Positions 50,961 to 61,127 are shown, numbered from the stretch's first letter. The stretch: 64,000 bases of DNA from Streptomyces lanatus (GCF_014655715.1 NZ_BNBM01000012.1:186001-250000), one strand, 5' to 3'. Numbers and translations: made by a program. The notes: generated from the letters alone by a model not told the origin.

Positions 50961-52652
50961 ATGACGCCGAACGCCGCCTCCGCCTCCTCCGGACCCAGCC
51001 GGAGAAGCTTCCTCGCCTCCACGGCGGTCGCCACCGCAGCGGTGGCCGGAGGGATGCCGCTGCTCGCCGCGTGCGGCGGTTCGGACAGCGGGTCGCGTGA
51101 CGGTACGACCTCGGACAAGGACGCGAAGAAGATCCTGCCGGCGTATGTGGCCAGCAATGTGGTGACGCCGGACATCCCGGCCAAGAACGGCTCGGCGATC
51201 GGCTTCACCGGCAAGCTGGACCTGGCGGACCTGAAGACCTCGGTGCCCGAGAAGCTCGGCAAGGGCGGCAAGGTCTCCATCATGTCGCCGTTCTGGGGCT
51301 CGCCGCCGAAGGGGAACAACGCCTACTACACGGCGATGAACGAGCTGATCGGCGTCGACGTCGTCTGGCAGAACCAGGACGGCAACACCTACGACCAGAA
51401 GCTCGGCGCGGTCCTCGCCTCCAGCGACGTGCCGGACGTGGTGGTCATCCCCGGGTGGAACATGGGCGGCAAGATACCCAGCGCCATCCTCAGCAAGTTC
51501 GCCGACCTCGGTCCCTACCTGTCCGGAGACAAGGTCAAGGAGTACCCGAACCTCGCGGCGGTCCCGACCGACGCCTGGCGGCGCTCCATCTTCGGCGGCA
51601 AGCTGCGCGGCCTGCCGATGCCGGCGCCGTCCGCCCCCTCCATGGTGCCCCTGTACCGGCAGGACATCTTCGAGAAGGAGGGCTACGAAGTCCCGAAGTC
51701 CTGCGACGAGTTCATGGCCCTGGCCAAGGAGATCACCAACGCCAAGGCCAGGCGGTGGGCCTGCCTGGACATGAAGTGGACCGCCTTCCAAGCCTTCGGT
51801 GTGCTCTCCGGCAGCGAGAAGCCGCTCGGCTGGAACATGGTCGACGGCAAGCTCATCTACCGCATCGAGACCGAGGAATTCCTTGAGGCGCTGGAATGGT
51901 CCCGCAAGCTCTTCGCCGCCGGTGTCGTCCACCCCGACTCCGGGCTGGGCAAGAACGCGCCCGACCCGGGCCCCAAGTTCGCGGCGGGCGAGTTCCTGAT
52001 CTACCCCAACAACATCTCCCAGTGGTGGAGCCGCACCACTGAACAGGCCGTCCAGAACCCGGACTTCAAGATCTGGGGCATGGACATCTGGGGCCACGAC
52101 GGCGGCGAGCCCATCCTGTGGGCCGATCAGCCCGCCGGCATCTTCGCCTTCGTCAGCAAGAAGGCCTCCGAGTCGGTCATCCGCGACGTGCTCGCCGTCG
52201 CCAACGTCACCGCGGCGCCGTACGGCACCAAGGAGTACATGATGACCAACTACGGCGTCGAAGGAACCCACTACACCGTCAAGGACGGCGTCCCCACCAA
52301 GACCGACCAGGGCAACATCGACGTGATGAACGCCTACCCCATGGTCGCGAGCCCCGCCGCGACCATCGCGCACCCCGACTTCCCCGAGGTCGCCAAGGGC
52401 CAGGTCGAGTGGGAGCAGAGGATGGGCGCCTTCGCCAAGAAGTCCTCCTTCTGGGGCATGCAGATCACCGAGCCGAACCGCTACACCAACCTGTCCAACG
52501 ACTTCGAGCAGCTGGAGGACGACATCGTCCGCGGCCGCAAGAAGATCAGCGACATGCAGCAGGCCGTCTCCGACTGGAAGAGCAAGGGCGGCGACAAGCT
52601 GCGCGACTGGTACAAGCAGATCCTCGACGAGAACGGCTCCGCGGCCAACTGA
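50961..52652 (+). CDS. Sugar ABC transporter substrate-binding lipoprotein (LplA-like)
   Basis: A 563-residue binding protein. The N-terminus has a twin-arginine motif (SRRSFLASTAVATAAVAGG) and lipobox LLAAC, so it should be Tat-exported and lipid-anchored. The large mature part (KVSIMSPFWGSPPKGNNAYYTAMNELIGVDVVWQNQDGNTYDQKLGAVLASSDVPDVVV) fits extracellular family-1 proteins of the LplA/LipO type used for long oligosaccharides. GAAGGG precedes the ATG. It opens an operon with two permeases and GH74, GH42 and GH95 genes. The substrate is probably xyloglucan oligosaccharide (inferred). Confidence 0.88.
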   Translation: MTPNAASASSGPSRRSFLASTAVATAAVAGGMPLLAACGGSDSGSRDGTTSDKDAKKILPAYVASNVVTPDIPAKNGSAIGFTGKLDLADLKTSVPEKLGKGGKVSIMSPFWGSPPKGNNAYYTAMNELIGVDVVWQNQDGNTYDQKLGAVLASSDVPDVVVIPGWNMGGKIPSAILSKFADLGPYLSGDKVKEYPNLAAVPTDAWRRSIFGGKLRGLPMPAPSAPSMVPLYRQDIFEKEGYEVPKSCDEFMALAKEITNAKARRWACLDMKWTAFQAFGVLSGSEKPLGWNMVDGKLIYRIETEEFLEALEWSRKLFAAGVVHPDSGLGKNAPDPGPKFAAGEFLIYPNNISQWWSRTTEQAVQNPDFKIWGMDIWGHDGGEPILWADQPAGIFAFVSKKASESVIRDVLAVANVTAAPYGTKEYMMTNYGVEGTHYTVKDGVPTKTDQGNIDVMNAYPMVASPAATIAHPDFPEVAKGQVEWEQRMGAFAKKSSFWGMQITEPNRYTNLSNDFEQLEDDIVRGRKKISDMQQAVSDWKSKGGDKLRDWYKQILDENGSAAN

Positions 52653-52679
52653 CCGGGCATCGAGGCAAGGAGAACGGCC

Positions 52680-53714
52680 GTGTCCCACAGCACGGTGCCT
52701 CGGAGCAGAACCGAGGCCGACACGACGGCGAAGACCCCGGTGGCGTCCGGCGGCGCCACCGGATCCGGTGAGAAGCGGCGGTCGTGGAAGCTGAGCCTGT
52801 GGCTCAGATTCAGGCGCGACCGCGTCCTGCTCCTGATGACACTGCCGGCGATCGTCCTGGTCCTGCTCTTCAACTACGTGCCGATCCTCGGCAATGTGGT
52901 GGCCTTCCAGGACTACGACCCCTACATCAGCGACAACGGCGTCGTGTCCATGCTGAACAGCCCCTGGGTGGGGTTGGAGAACTTCCAGCGCATCTTCGAG
53001 GACTCCGCTTTCTGGCAGGCCGTGCAGAACACGCTGGTGCTGTTCTTCCTCCAGCTCGTGCTGTTCTTCCCGATCCCGATCCTGCTCGCACTGCTCATCA
53101 ACAGTGTGGTCAGGCCGCGCGTGCGGGCGATCGCGCAGGCTGTTCTCTACCTGCCGCACTTCTTCTCGTGGGTGCTGGTCATCTCGGTGTTCCAGCAGAT
53201 CCTCGGCGGCGCCGGGCTGCTCTCGCAGCTCCTGCGCAGCCACGGGTACGACGGGCTCGACCTCATGACCGACCCGAACACCTTCAAGTTCCTGGTCACC
53301 GCCGAGACCGTGTGGAAGGACGCCGGCTGGGGGATCATCGTCTTCCTCGCCGCGCTGTCCTCGGTCAGCCCCGACCTGTACGAGGCCGCCGCGATGGACG
53401 GCGCGAGCCGCTGGCGCCGCATGTGGCACGTCACCCTGCCCGCGCTGCGGCCGGTGATCGCGCTGCTGCTGGTCCTGCGGGTGGGCGACGCACTGACGGT
53501 CGGCTTCGAGCAGATCCTGCTTCAACGCGATGCCGTCGGACCGGGCGCGGCGGAAGTGCTCGACACCTTCGTGTGGTGGAACGGCGTCCGCAATCAGGAC
53601 TTTGGCTACGCGGCAGCCGCCGGACTCGTCAAGGGCGTCATCAGCATCGGTCTCGTCCTTGCGGCGAACAAGGTGGCCCACCTGATGGGCGAGCAGGGGG
53701 TGTACAAGAAGTGA
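52680..53714 (+). CDS. Sugar ABC transporter permease, LplB-like
   Basis: A 344-residue membrane protein with a ~40-residue cytoplasmic N-terminus and six helices, the first LLLMTLPAIVLVLLFNYVPILGNVVAFQDYDPY. The EAA loop is SVSPDLYEAAAMDGASRWRRMWHVTLPALRPV. The LFNYVP...AFQDY stretch is typical of the LplB/YtcO-type permease partnered with large LplA-like binding proteins. GTG start, AAGGAG at 9 nt upstream. Its stop overlaps the GTG of the next permease. Confidence 0.9.
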   Translation: MSHSTVPRSRTEADTTAKTPVASGGATGSGEKRRSWKLSLWLRFRRDRVLLLMTLPAIVLVLLFNYVPILGNVVAFQDYDPYISDNGVVSMLNSPWVGLENFQRIFEDSAFWQAVQNTLVLFFLQLVLFFPIPILLALLINSVVRPRVRAIAQAVLYLPHFFSWVLVISVFQQILGGAGLLSQLLRSHGYDGLDLMTDPNTFKFLVTAETVWKDAGWGIIVFLAALSSVSPDLYEAAAMDGASRWRRMWHVTLPALRPVIALLLVLRVGDALTVGFEQILLQRDAVGPGAAEVLDTFVWWNGVRNQDFGYAAAAGLVKGVISIGLVLAANKVAHLMGEQGVYKK

Positions 53715-54640
53715 CCGCCGTGATCGACAAGCCTGTACGCAAGCGGTGGGCCGCGCCGCCTCGGCCGGTGTGGGACGAGCAGCCCACGAAGGTGGGGCTG
53801 GCGGGCAAGGGGCTCGTACTCGGTCTTGCCTGCTTCGCGATCCTCTTCCCCCTCTGGATCGTCGTAGTGACCAGCCTGTCGTCGCGCAAGACCATCGACG
53901 AGGCCGGCGGACTGGTGATGGTGCCCAAGGGCATCACCTTCATCGCCTACAAGGAACTCCTCAGCGGCGGCCAGGTCACCCGCGCCACGATCATCAGCCT
54001 CCTCGTCACCCTCGTCGGCACGTTGTTCTCGATGGCCGTGTCCGTGCTGTGCGCCTACGGGCTGTCCCGCACCGGCTCGCTGGGCCATCGCTGGATCCTG
54101 ATGCTGCTGCTGGCGACCATGTTCTTCAGCGCCGGTCTCATCCCGACGTATCTGCTGGTGCAGACCCTGGGGCTGACGGATTCCTATCTCGCGCTGATCC
54201 TGCCGAGTGCGGTGAGTGTGTTCAACATCCTTGTCCTGCGCGGGTTCTTCCAGGGAATATCGCAGGAACTCATCGACAGCGCCCGTATCGACGGTGCCGG
54301 GGAATTCCGGATTCTCTGGCAGATCGTCATGCCGTTGTCCCGGGCCGTGCTCGCGGTGATCACGCTGTTCTACGCGGTCGGGTACTGGAGTGCCTGGTTC
54401 AACGCCTCCCTGTACCTGAACGACCAGGACATGATGCCGCTGCAGAACGTCATGATCCAGCTGGTGCAGAAGCAGGAGGCGCCGGTCGGCCTCGGGCAGG
54501 CCATCAAGACGGGGCAGCTTTCCGGGCTGGCCGTTCAGATGGCCGTGATGGTGATGGCTCTGCTGCCCGTCGCGGTGCTTTCCCCCTTCGTCCAGAAGCA
54601 TTTCAAGAAGGGCATGCTCACGGGCGCCGTCAAGGGCTGA
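53711..54640 (+). CDS. Sugar ABC transporter permease, YtcP/CUT1-like
   Basis: A 309-residue membrane protein with six helices, partner of the preceding permease. The loop ISQELIDSARIDGAGEFRILWQIVMPLSRAVLAVIT is the EAA motif, and NDQDMMPLQNVMIQLV is a typical YtcP segment. The GTG at 53711 overlaps the stop of the upstream gene by four bases (GTGA). No ATPase gene follows, so a shared ATPase such as MsiK encoded elsewhere is expected. Confidence 0.9.
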   Translation: MTAVIDKPVRKRWAAPPRPVWDEQPTKVGLAGKGLVLGLACFAILFPLWIVVVTSLSSRKTIDEAGGLVMVPKGITFIAYKELLSGGQVTRATIISLLVTLVGTLFSMAVSVLCAYGLSRTGSLGHRWILMLLLATMFFSAGLIPTYLLVQTLGLTDSYLALILPSAVSVFNILVLRGFFQGISQELIDSARIDGAGEFRILWQIVMPLSRAVLAVITLFYAVGYWSAWFNASLYLNDQDMMPLQNVMIQLVQKQEAPVGLGQAIKTGQLSGLAVQMAVMVMALLPVAVLSPFVQKHFKKGMLTGAVKG

Positions 54641-54699
54641 CGGCGGTTTCTGTCCGCAGATAGGTGTTCGCACCCCTTTTGCAAGAACGAGGTATCTCC

Positions 54700-56880
54700 A
54701 TGCGTACGTCCGGACCCAGCAGACGTGCCGTTCTCGCCGGGACCGCGGCCGTCGCCGCGCTCACCGCCCTCCCGCCCCTCGCGGCCGCCGCCACCGGCCG
54801 GACGTACCGCTGGCGCACCGCCGTCATGGGCGGTACCGGATTCGTCACCGGCGTCCTCTTCCACCCCTCCGTCCGCGGCCTCGCCTACGCCCGAACCGAC
54901 ATCGGCGGCGCCTACCGCTGGGACGACCGGACCGGCCGCTGGACCCCGCTCACCGACCACCTCGGCTGGGACGACTGGAATCTGCTCGGGGTCGAAGCCG
55001 TCGCCGTCGACCCCGCCCACCCGAACCGGGTCTATCTCGCCCTCGGCACCTACGCCCAGTCCTGGGCCGGCAACGGAGCCGTGCTGCGCTCCGACGACCG
55101 GGGTGCCACCTGGCGGCGGGCCGATCTCACCGTGAAGCTCGGGGCCAACGAGGACGGGCGTGGATGTGGTGAGCGGCTGCTCGTCGATCCGCGCGACAGT
55201 GACACCCTGTGGCTCGGCACCCGGCACGACGGGCTGCTCAAGTCGACCGACCGGGGCGCCACTTGGCGGACCGCGGATTTCCCGGCCGACCCCGTGGCCA
55301 CCGGCCAGGGCATCACTTTTCTGGTCGCCGCAGGCCGCAGCGTCTACGCCGGCTGGGGCGACTCGGACGGCACCGCCGAACGGCCCAACCTCTACCGCAC
55401 CGCCGACGGTACGACGTGGGAGCCCGTCCCGGGCCGGCCGACCGGCACCGCCGCCAAGGTGCCGATCCGCGCCGCGTACGACTGCCTCACCCGTGAGCTG
55501 TATGTGACGTACGCGAACGCGCCGGGGCCCAACGGCCAGTCGGACGGGAGCGTGCACAAGCTGCGCACCACGACCGGCGCCTGGACGGACGTCACGCCGG
55601 TGCGGCCCGGCGGCACCGACACCTTCGGGTACGGCGGCGTCGCCGTCGACGCCCGCCGCCCCGGCACCGCCGTCGTCTCGACCAACAACCGGTGGAGCGC
55701 GATAGACACCCTGTACCGGACCACCGACGGCGGCCGCACCTGGACGTCCCTCAAGGACACGGCCGTCCTCGACGTCTCCGAGACGCCCTACCTCAAGTGG
55801 GGTGAGGACGAGCCCAAGTTCGGCTGGTGGATCCAGGCGGTCGCCGTCGACCCGTACGACTCCCGGCACCTGGTCTACGGCACCGGGGCCACCCTCTACG
55901 GCACCCGCGACCTCAGGCACTGGGCCCCGCAGATCCGTGGCCTGGAGGAGACGTCCGTGCGGCAGCTGATCTCGCCGCCGGCCGGGAAGGCGCATCTGAT
56001 CAGCGGCAACGGGGACATCGGCGTGATGTACCACGACTCGCTCACCGCGTCCCCGGTGCGAGGCATGGCCGCCAACCCCGTGTTCGGGACGGCCACGGGG
56101 CTCGCCCAGGCAGCGGCCAGGTCGTCCTACGTCGTCCGCGCGGGGTGGGGTGATCACGGCAACGGCGCCTACTCGAACGACGGCGGGCAGACCTGGGCGC
56201 CGTTCCCCGCGCAGCCCGCCATCGCCAAGGACGCGCCGGGGCCGATCGCCGTCAACGCGGACGGCAGCGTGCTGCTTTGGTCCTTCGTGCACTGGGACGG
56301 CACCCCCTATCCGGCCCAGCGCTCCGCCGACAACGGCGCCACCTGGTCCGAGGTCACCTCCTTCCCGAAGGGGGCCACCCCGGTCGCGGACCCCGTCGAG
56401 CCGGCCACCTTCTACGCCTTCGACACCGCCACCGGCACCCTCCACGCCAGCACCGACGGCGGTCTGACCTTCGACGCGCGGGCCGGCGGGCTGAACTCGG
56501 GGGACAAGGAGTTCCAGCTGGCCGTGGCTCCGGGACGCTCCGGCGACCTGTGGCTGAGCCTCAAGGGGAACGGGCTGTACCGGTCCACGGACGGCGGCGC
56601 GACCTTCACCAAGGTCCCCAGCTGCCGGGCCTCGTACACGCTCGGCTTCGGCAAGGCCGCCCCGGGCGCCTCCTACCCGGCTGTCTACCTGGTCGGCTCC
56701 ACCGACAGCGGCACCGCCGTGTACCGCTCCGACGACGAGGCGGAGACCTGGGTGCGGATCAACGACGACCAGCACCAGTGGGGCTGGATCGGCGCCGCGG
56801 TCACCGGTGACCCCCGCATCCACGGCCGTGTCTACCTCGCCACCAACGGGCGGGGCGTGCAGTACGGGGAGCCCGTCTGA
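54700..56880 (+). CDS. Secreted GH74 xyloglucanase-like enzyme
   Basis: A 726-residue protein with a Tat-type signal (SRRAVLAGTAAVAALTALPPLAAAA). Two seven-bladed propellers follow, built of BNR/sialidase-like repeats (SDDRGATWRRADL, STDRGATWRTADF, TTDGGRTWTSL, NDGGQTWAPF, STDGGATFTKV, SDDEAETWVRI). The GH74 catalytic aspartates appear in YARTDIGGAYRWD (about residue 55) and in SGNGDIGVMYHD (about residue 435). GH74 enzymes cut xyloglucan backbones. GAGG lies upstream of ATG 54700. Its stop overlaps the GH42 start (TGATG), so it is translated with the operon. Confidence 0.9.
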   Translation: MRTSGPSRRAVLAGTAAVAALTALPPLAAAATGRTYRWRTAVMGGTGFVTGVLFHPSVRGLAYARTDIGGAYRWDDRTGRWTPLTDHLGWDDWNLLGVEAVAVDPAHPNRVYLALGTYAQSWAGNGAVLRSDDRGATWRRADLTVKLGANEDGRGCGERLLVDPRDSDTLWLGTRHDGLLKSTDRGATWRTADFPADPVATGQGITFLVAAGRSVYAGWGDSDGTAERPNLYRTADGTTWEPVPGRPTGTAAKVPIRAAYDCLTRELYVTYANAPGPNGQSDGSVHKLRTTTGAWTDVTPVRPGGTDTFGYGGVAVDARRPGTAVVSTNNRWSAIDTLYRTTDGGRTWTSLKDTAVLDVSETPYLKWGEDEPKFGWWIQAVAVDPYDSRHLVYGTGATLYGTRDLRHWAPQIRGLEETSVRQLISPPAGKAHLISGNGDIGVMYHDSLTASPVRGMAANPVFGTATGLAQAAARSSYVVRAGWGDHGNGAYSNDGGQTWAPFPAQPAIAKDAPGPIAVNADGSVLLWSFVHWDGTPYPAQRSADNGATWSEVTSFPKGATPVADPVEPATFYAFDTATGTLHASTDGGLTFDARAGGLNSGDKEFQLAVAPGRSGDLWLSLKGNGLYRSTDGGATFTKVPSCRASYTLGFGKAAPGASYPAVYLVGSTDSGTAVYRSDDEAETWVRINDDQHQWGWIGAAVTGDPRIHGRVYLATNGRGVQYGEPV

Positions 56881-58874
56881 TGCCGGAGCCGCACAGCCCC
56901 TCCCTGGGCGACGCCACCCGCGGCCGCATCCTCTTCGGCGGCGACTACAACCCCGAGCAGTGGCCCGAGGAGACCTGGCACGACGACGTCCGGCTGATGA
57001 GGGACGCCGGGGTCAACTCCGTCACCCTCGGCGTCTTCTCCTGGGCCCGGCTCGAACCGCAGCCGGGGGTGCGGGAGTTCGGCTGGCTGGACCGGCTCAT
57101 GGACCTCATGCACGGCAACGGCATCGGGGTCGTCCTCGCCACGCCCACCTCCTCACCGCCGCCCTGGATGGGCCGCCTGCACCCCGAGACGCTGCCCCGC
57201 GACGAGGACGGCCGTACCGAATGGTGGGGCTCCCGCCAGCACTTCTCCCACTCCAGCGCGGTCTACCGCCGCTACGCCGCCGCCATCACCGAGGACCTCG
57301 CCGTCCGCTACTCGGGCCACCCCGCCCTGCGGATGTGGCACATCAACAACGAGTACTGCACCTACGACTGGGGCGACGAGGCCGAGGACGCCTTCCGCGG
57401 CTGGCTCCAGGCGAAGTACGGCACGCTCGACGCCCTCAACGAGGCCTGGGGCACCGCCTTCTGGAGCCAGGGCTACGGCGACTGGTACGAGGTCCTGCCG
57501 CCGCGCCGGGCGCACTACATGAAGAACCCGGCCCAGGTTCTCGACTTCAAGCGGTTCACCTCCGACGCGCTGCTGGAGTGCTATCTCGCCGAGCGGGACA
57601 TCGTCGCCCGGCACAGCCCGCACATCCCGGTGACCACCAACTTCATGGCGGTGTGGCAGGGGCTGGACGCCTGGCAGTGGGCCGCGCAGGAGGACGTCGT
57701 CTCGATCGACGTCTATCCGGATCCACGGGATCCGTTCGGCGCGCAGTACGGGGCGCTGGTCCATGACATGACCCGTTCGCAGGCGCACGGCGGCCCCTGG
57801 ATGGTCATGGAGCAGGCCGCAGGGCCGGTCAACTGGCGGGGTGTGAACCACCCCAAGCCCGCCGGGCTCAACCGGTTGTGGTCCTTGCAGGCCGTGGCCC
57901 GGGGCGCCGACGCCGTCTGCTACTTCCAGTGGCGGCAGTCGAGGCAGGGCTCGGAGAAGTTCCACTCCGGGATGGTCGGCCACGCGGGGGAGCACGGCCG
58001 CACCTTCCAGGAGGCCAAGCGCCTCGGCGCCGAACTCGCCCTGCTCGGCGACAAGGTGGCGGACACCCGGGTCGAGGCCCCCGAGATCGCCGTACTCCTC
58101 GACTGGAACGCCTGGTGGGCGAGCGCGCAGGACGGACGGCTGTCCTCCGAGGCCGACTGCCCCGAGATCGTCCGCGCCTGGCACCGCGCCCTGTGGGAGG
58201 CGCACACCGTCGCCGACTTCGCGCATCCCGAGCACGACCTGTCCGCCTACAAACTGGTCGTCGTCCCGCACCTCTACCTCATGACGGACGCGGCGATCGA
58301 CAACCTCCTCGCCTACGTCCACCAGGGCGGCACCCTCGTCGCCGGCTTCCAGACCGGCATCGCCGACGAGGACGACCGGGTGCGGGAAGGCGGCATGGAC
58401 CGGCGGCTGCGCGAACTGTTCGGCATCCGCACGCTGCACGAGTGGTGGCCGCTGGACGCCGGCGAGACGGTCGACGCCGAGGGATTCCACGGCACCCTGT
58501 GGTCCGAGGAGATCGAGGCCGCCGACGACGTCGACGCCGTCACCCCGTACAAGGGCGGCGAGCTGGACGGGCTGCCGGCCGTGCTGCGCAAGGGCCGCGC
58601 CTGGTACGTCTCCACGCTCCCCGAGCCGCACGCCCTGCGCACGCTGCTCGCCGACATCGCCGCCGGGGCGGGCGTACGACCGACCCTCGCCGGGCTTCCG
58701 GCGGGCGTGGAGGCCGTACGGCGCGGCGGGCTGCTGTTCCTGCTCCACCACGGGCGCGACCGGGTCACCGTGCCGGTGCCCGGCCGCCACCGTGACCTGC
58801 TGACCGGCGCCGAGGTCATCGACACGGTCGAGCTCGGCCGGTACGGGGTCGCCGTCCTGGAGGTCGCCGCATGA
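56880..58874 (+). CDS. GH42 beta-galactosidase, intracellular
   Basis: A 664-residue GH42 enzyme without signal peptide. It has the opening GGDYNPEQWPEETWHDDVRLMRDAGVNSVTLGVFSWARLEP, the acid/base Glu in MWHINNEYCTYDWG (about residue 157), and the nucleophile Glu in GGPWMVMEQAAGPVNWR (about 309). A trimerisation domain (about 410-600) and a small C-terminal beta domain follow. It should remove beta-galactose from xyloglucan oligosaccharide side chains after import. ATG overlaps the previous stop, and its own TGA overlaps the next start (ATGA). Confidence 0.93.
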   Translation: MPEPHSPSLGDATRGRILFGGDYNPEQWPEETWHDDVRLMRDAGVNSVTLGVFSWARLEPQPGVREFGWLDRLMDLMHGNGIGVVLATPTSSPPPWMGRLHPETLPRDEDGRTEWWGSRQHFSHSSAVYRRYAAAITEDLAVRYSGHPALRMWHINNEYCTYDWGDEAEDAFRGWLQAKYGTLDALNEAWGTAFWSQGYGDWYEVLPPRRAHYMKNPAQVLDFKRFTSDALLECYLAERDIVARHSPHIPVTTNFMAVWQGLDAWQWAAQEDVVSIDVYPDPRDPFGAQYGALVHDMTRSQAHGGPWMVMEQAAGPVNWRGVNHPKPAGLNRLWSLQAVARGADAVCYFQWRQSRQGSEKFHSGMVGHAGEHGRTFQEAKRLGAELALLGDKVADTRVEAPEIAVLLDWNAWWASAQDGRLSSEADCPEIVRAWHRALWEAHTVADFAHPEHDLSAYKLVVVPHLYLMTDAAIDNLLAYVHQGGTLVAGFQTGIADEDDRVREGGMDRRLRELFGIRTLHEWWPLDAGETVDAEGFHGTLWSEEIEAADDVDAVTPYKGGELDGLPAVLRKGRAWYVSTLPEPHALRTLLADIAAGAGVRPTLAGLPAGVEAVRRGGLLFLLHHGRDRVTVPVPGRHRDLLTGAEVIDTVELGRYGVAVLEVAA

Positions 58875-61078
58875 GCGGACCCGTGCACGGCACCTGGGAG
58901 GCCGCCCCGGCCGCCCGCTGGGAGGACGCCTTCCTGAGCGGCAACGGCCGGCACGGCATCATGATGTTCGGCGATCCGAACACCGACCGGATCATCGTCA
59001 ACCATCACACCCTGGTCCGTCCGAATGGCGCCGAGCACGCCCGGCCGCCCGCCCTCGCGACCGAACTCGCCTCACTCCAAGACCGGTTGCTGGCCGGGGA
59101 TGTCACCGCCGCCGAGAGCTTCACCGACGGGCGCGGGCTTCAGTGGGTGCAGCCGTTCCATCCCGCCTTCGAGATTCGGCTACGAGGTCCCGGCACGGGC
59201 GAAGACGACTACCGTCGCCAAGTCGACTTCACCACCGGCGTCATCACCGCCCGACGCGGCGACCGGCTCAGCGAGTCCTTCGTCTCCCGCGCCGACGACG
59301 TCATCGTCCACCGCGTCACCGGGCCCGGCCTCACCACCGAGGTGACCCTGGACCACCAACTGCCAGGCGCGCCTTACGACTTGGCGGTCGGCGAAGGAGC
59401 CCTCCGCACCCCCGAGGGCGCCCTCCTCACCCTCCGCGTCCGCTACCCGGGCAGTGACCGCGCCTACACGGGCGTCACCCTCGCCCTCGTCGCCGGCGGC
59501 CGCACCCACACCTCCCTCCCCGGCATCCGCATCGAGGGCGCCCACACCCTGCTGCTCCTCACCCGCGTCCGCCGCCACACGGGGGAACTGGACGTCCTGG
59601 CGGAGGCGGAAGCCCTGCGCGCCCTGCTCCCCGAGAGCCCCGAGGACCCGTACGACCACCTCCTCACCCGCCACACCACCCTCCACCGCCCCGCCTACCT
59701 CCGCGCCACCCTCGACCTCGCCGCCGCCCCCGACGAACGAGCCCTGCCCGGCTCGGAGTTGATCCGTCGCCCCAAGAGTCCCGCCCTCCTGGAGCGCCTC
59801 TTCGCCGCCGGCCGCTACCACCTGCTCTCCGCCTCCGGCATGCTGCCGCCCCGTCTGACCGGCCTGTGGACCGGCGACTGGAACACCGCCTGGTCCGGTG
59901 CCTTCACCACCGACGCCAACCTCAACCTCCAGACCGCCTCCGCCGCGGCGGCGGCGCTTCCGGAGGTGACCGAGGCCCACGCCGCCCTCGTCCAGGGCCA
60001 GTTGGGCCACTGGCGGGACAACGCCCGGGCGATCTTCGGCACCCGCGGCGTCGTGGCCCCCGCCCACACCGACGGCGAGTCCGGGCACATCTACCACTTC
60101 AGCCGCGAGTACCCCCTGCACCTGTGGACGGCCGGCGCCGACTGGCTGCTCAAGCCCCTCGTCGACCACGACGAGACCCGGGGCGCACACGATCCGCGCA
60201 CCGCCGCCGCACTCGCCGAAGTGGCCACCTTCTACGAGGACTTCCTCACCCGCACCGACGACGACGGCCATCTCGTCATCGTCCCCTCCTACTCGCCCGA
60301 GAACCGTCCCGCCAACGCGAGCTGGGGGACCGTCAACGCGGCCATGGACCTCTCGGCCGCCCGGCACGCGCTGCTCACGGCCGCCGAGTACCACCCGGAG
60401 AGCGCCGACCGCTGGCGCGCTCTCGCCGACCGCCTCCCCCCACACCGCGTCAACGGCGACGGCGCCCTCGCCGAATGGGCCCGGCCCGGCCTGGCCGACA
60501 CCTACGACCACCGCCACCTCAGCCACCTCTACGGCGTCTGGCCGCTCGACGAGATCACCCCGTACGACACTCCCGACCTCGCGGCGGCCGCCCACCGCGC
60601 CCTCGAACTGCGCGGCGCCGAGAACGACTCCGCGCACGGCCATCTCCACCACGCCCTGATCGCGGCCCGTCTCAGGGACGCCGAGCGCGTCGCCCACGCC
60701 CTCGACCAGGTCCTCGGCGGTGACTTCTTCCACGCCTCCCTGATGAGCGCCCACTACCCGAAGCGCGACGTCTACAACGCGGACGCCGCGCACACCCTGC
60801 CCGCCGTACTGATCGAGATGCTCGTGCAGTCGACCCCGGACCGCCTGGTCCTGCTCCCCGCGCTGCCGCCCGGCCTCCCGCAGGGCCGCCTGCGCGGGAT
60901 CCGCACCCGGTTCGGCGCGGAGCTCGACCTGACCTGGACGCGCGACGGAGCGACGGCCGTCCTCAAGCCCTCCCGCACCGTCCGCATCGAACTCCGGACT
61001 TCCCCCGGCGCCGCCGACGCGCAACCGCTCGACCTCGTCGCCGGAGAAGACCATGTCCTCACCCTCGGGGCGTGGTAA
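58871..61078 (+). CDS. GH95 alpha-L-fucosidase/galactosidase-type enzyme, intracellular
   Basis: A 735-residue protein of the GH95 fold. An N-terminal beta domain (WEDAFLSGNGRHGIMMFGDPNTDRIIVNHHTLV) is followed by an (alpha/alpha)6 barrel. It has GLWTGDWNTAWSGAFTTDANLNLQTASAAAA (the N-x-N pair of the active site), PSYSPENRPANASWGTVNAAMDLSAARHAL (the likely catalytic Glu in SPEN), DHRHLSHLYGVWPLDEI, and the terminal PALPPGLPQGRLRGIRTRFGAELDLTW. GH95 enzymes remove alpha-1,2-L-fucose, or L-galactose, from xyloglucan side chains. No signal peptide. ATG overlaps the GH42 stop by four bases. Confidence 0.88.
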   Translation: MSGPVHGTWEAAPAARWEDAFLSGNGRHGIMMFGDPNTDRIIVNHHTLVRPNGAEHARPPALATELASLQDRLLAGDVTAAESFTDGRGLQWVQPFHPAFEIRLRGPGTGEDDYRRQVDFTTGVITARRGDRLSESFVSRADDVIVHRVTGPGLTTEVTLDHQLPGAPYDLAVGEGALRTPEGALLTLRVRYPGSDRAYTGVTLALVAGGRTHTSLPGIRIEGAHTLLLLTRVRRHTGELDVLAEAEALRALLPESPEDPYDHLLTRHTTLHRPAYLRATLDLAAAPDERALPGSELIRRPKSPALLERLFAAGRYHLLSASGMLPPRLTGLWTGDWNTAWSGAFTTDANLNLQTASAAAAALPEVTEAHAALVQGQLGHWRDNARAIFGTRGVVAPAHTDGESGHIYHFSREYPLHLWTAGADWLLKPLVDHDETRGAHDPRTAAALAEVATFYEDFLTRTDDDGHLVIVPSYSPENRPANASWGTVNAAMDLSAARHALLTAAEYHPESADRWRALADRLPPHRVNGDGALAEWARPGLADTYDHRHLSHLYGVWPLDEITPYDTPDLAAAAHRALELRGAENDSAHGHLHHALIAARLRDAERVAHALDQVLGGDFFHASLMSAHYPKRDVYNADAAHTLPAVLIEMLVQSTPDRLVLLPALPPGLPQGRLRGIRTRFGAELDLTWTRDGATAVLKPSRTVRIELRTSPGAADAQPLDLVAGEDHVLTLGAW

Positions 61079-61127
61079 CCCCCGCAAGTCCCCCCACCTC
61101 CCCCCCCCACCCATGGAAAGGGACACC

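Noticed and set aside
57153..58790. Minus-strand frame opposite the GH42 gene
   Set aside because: It is antisense to a gene with intact catalytic motifs and lacks recognisable features.
61099..61111. C-rich run before the GH12 gene as a G-quadruplex or slippage signal
   Set aside because: It is a short homopolymer stretch in GC-rich intergenic DNA without regular G-tract spacing; too weak to claim.
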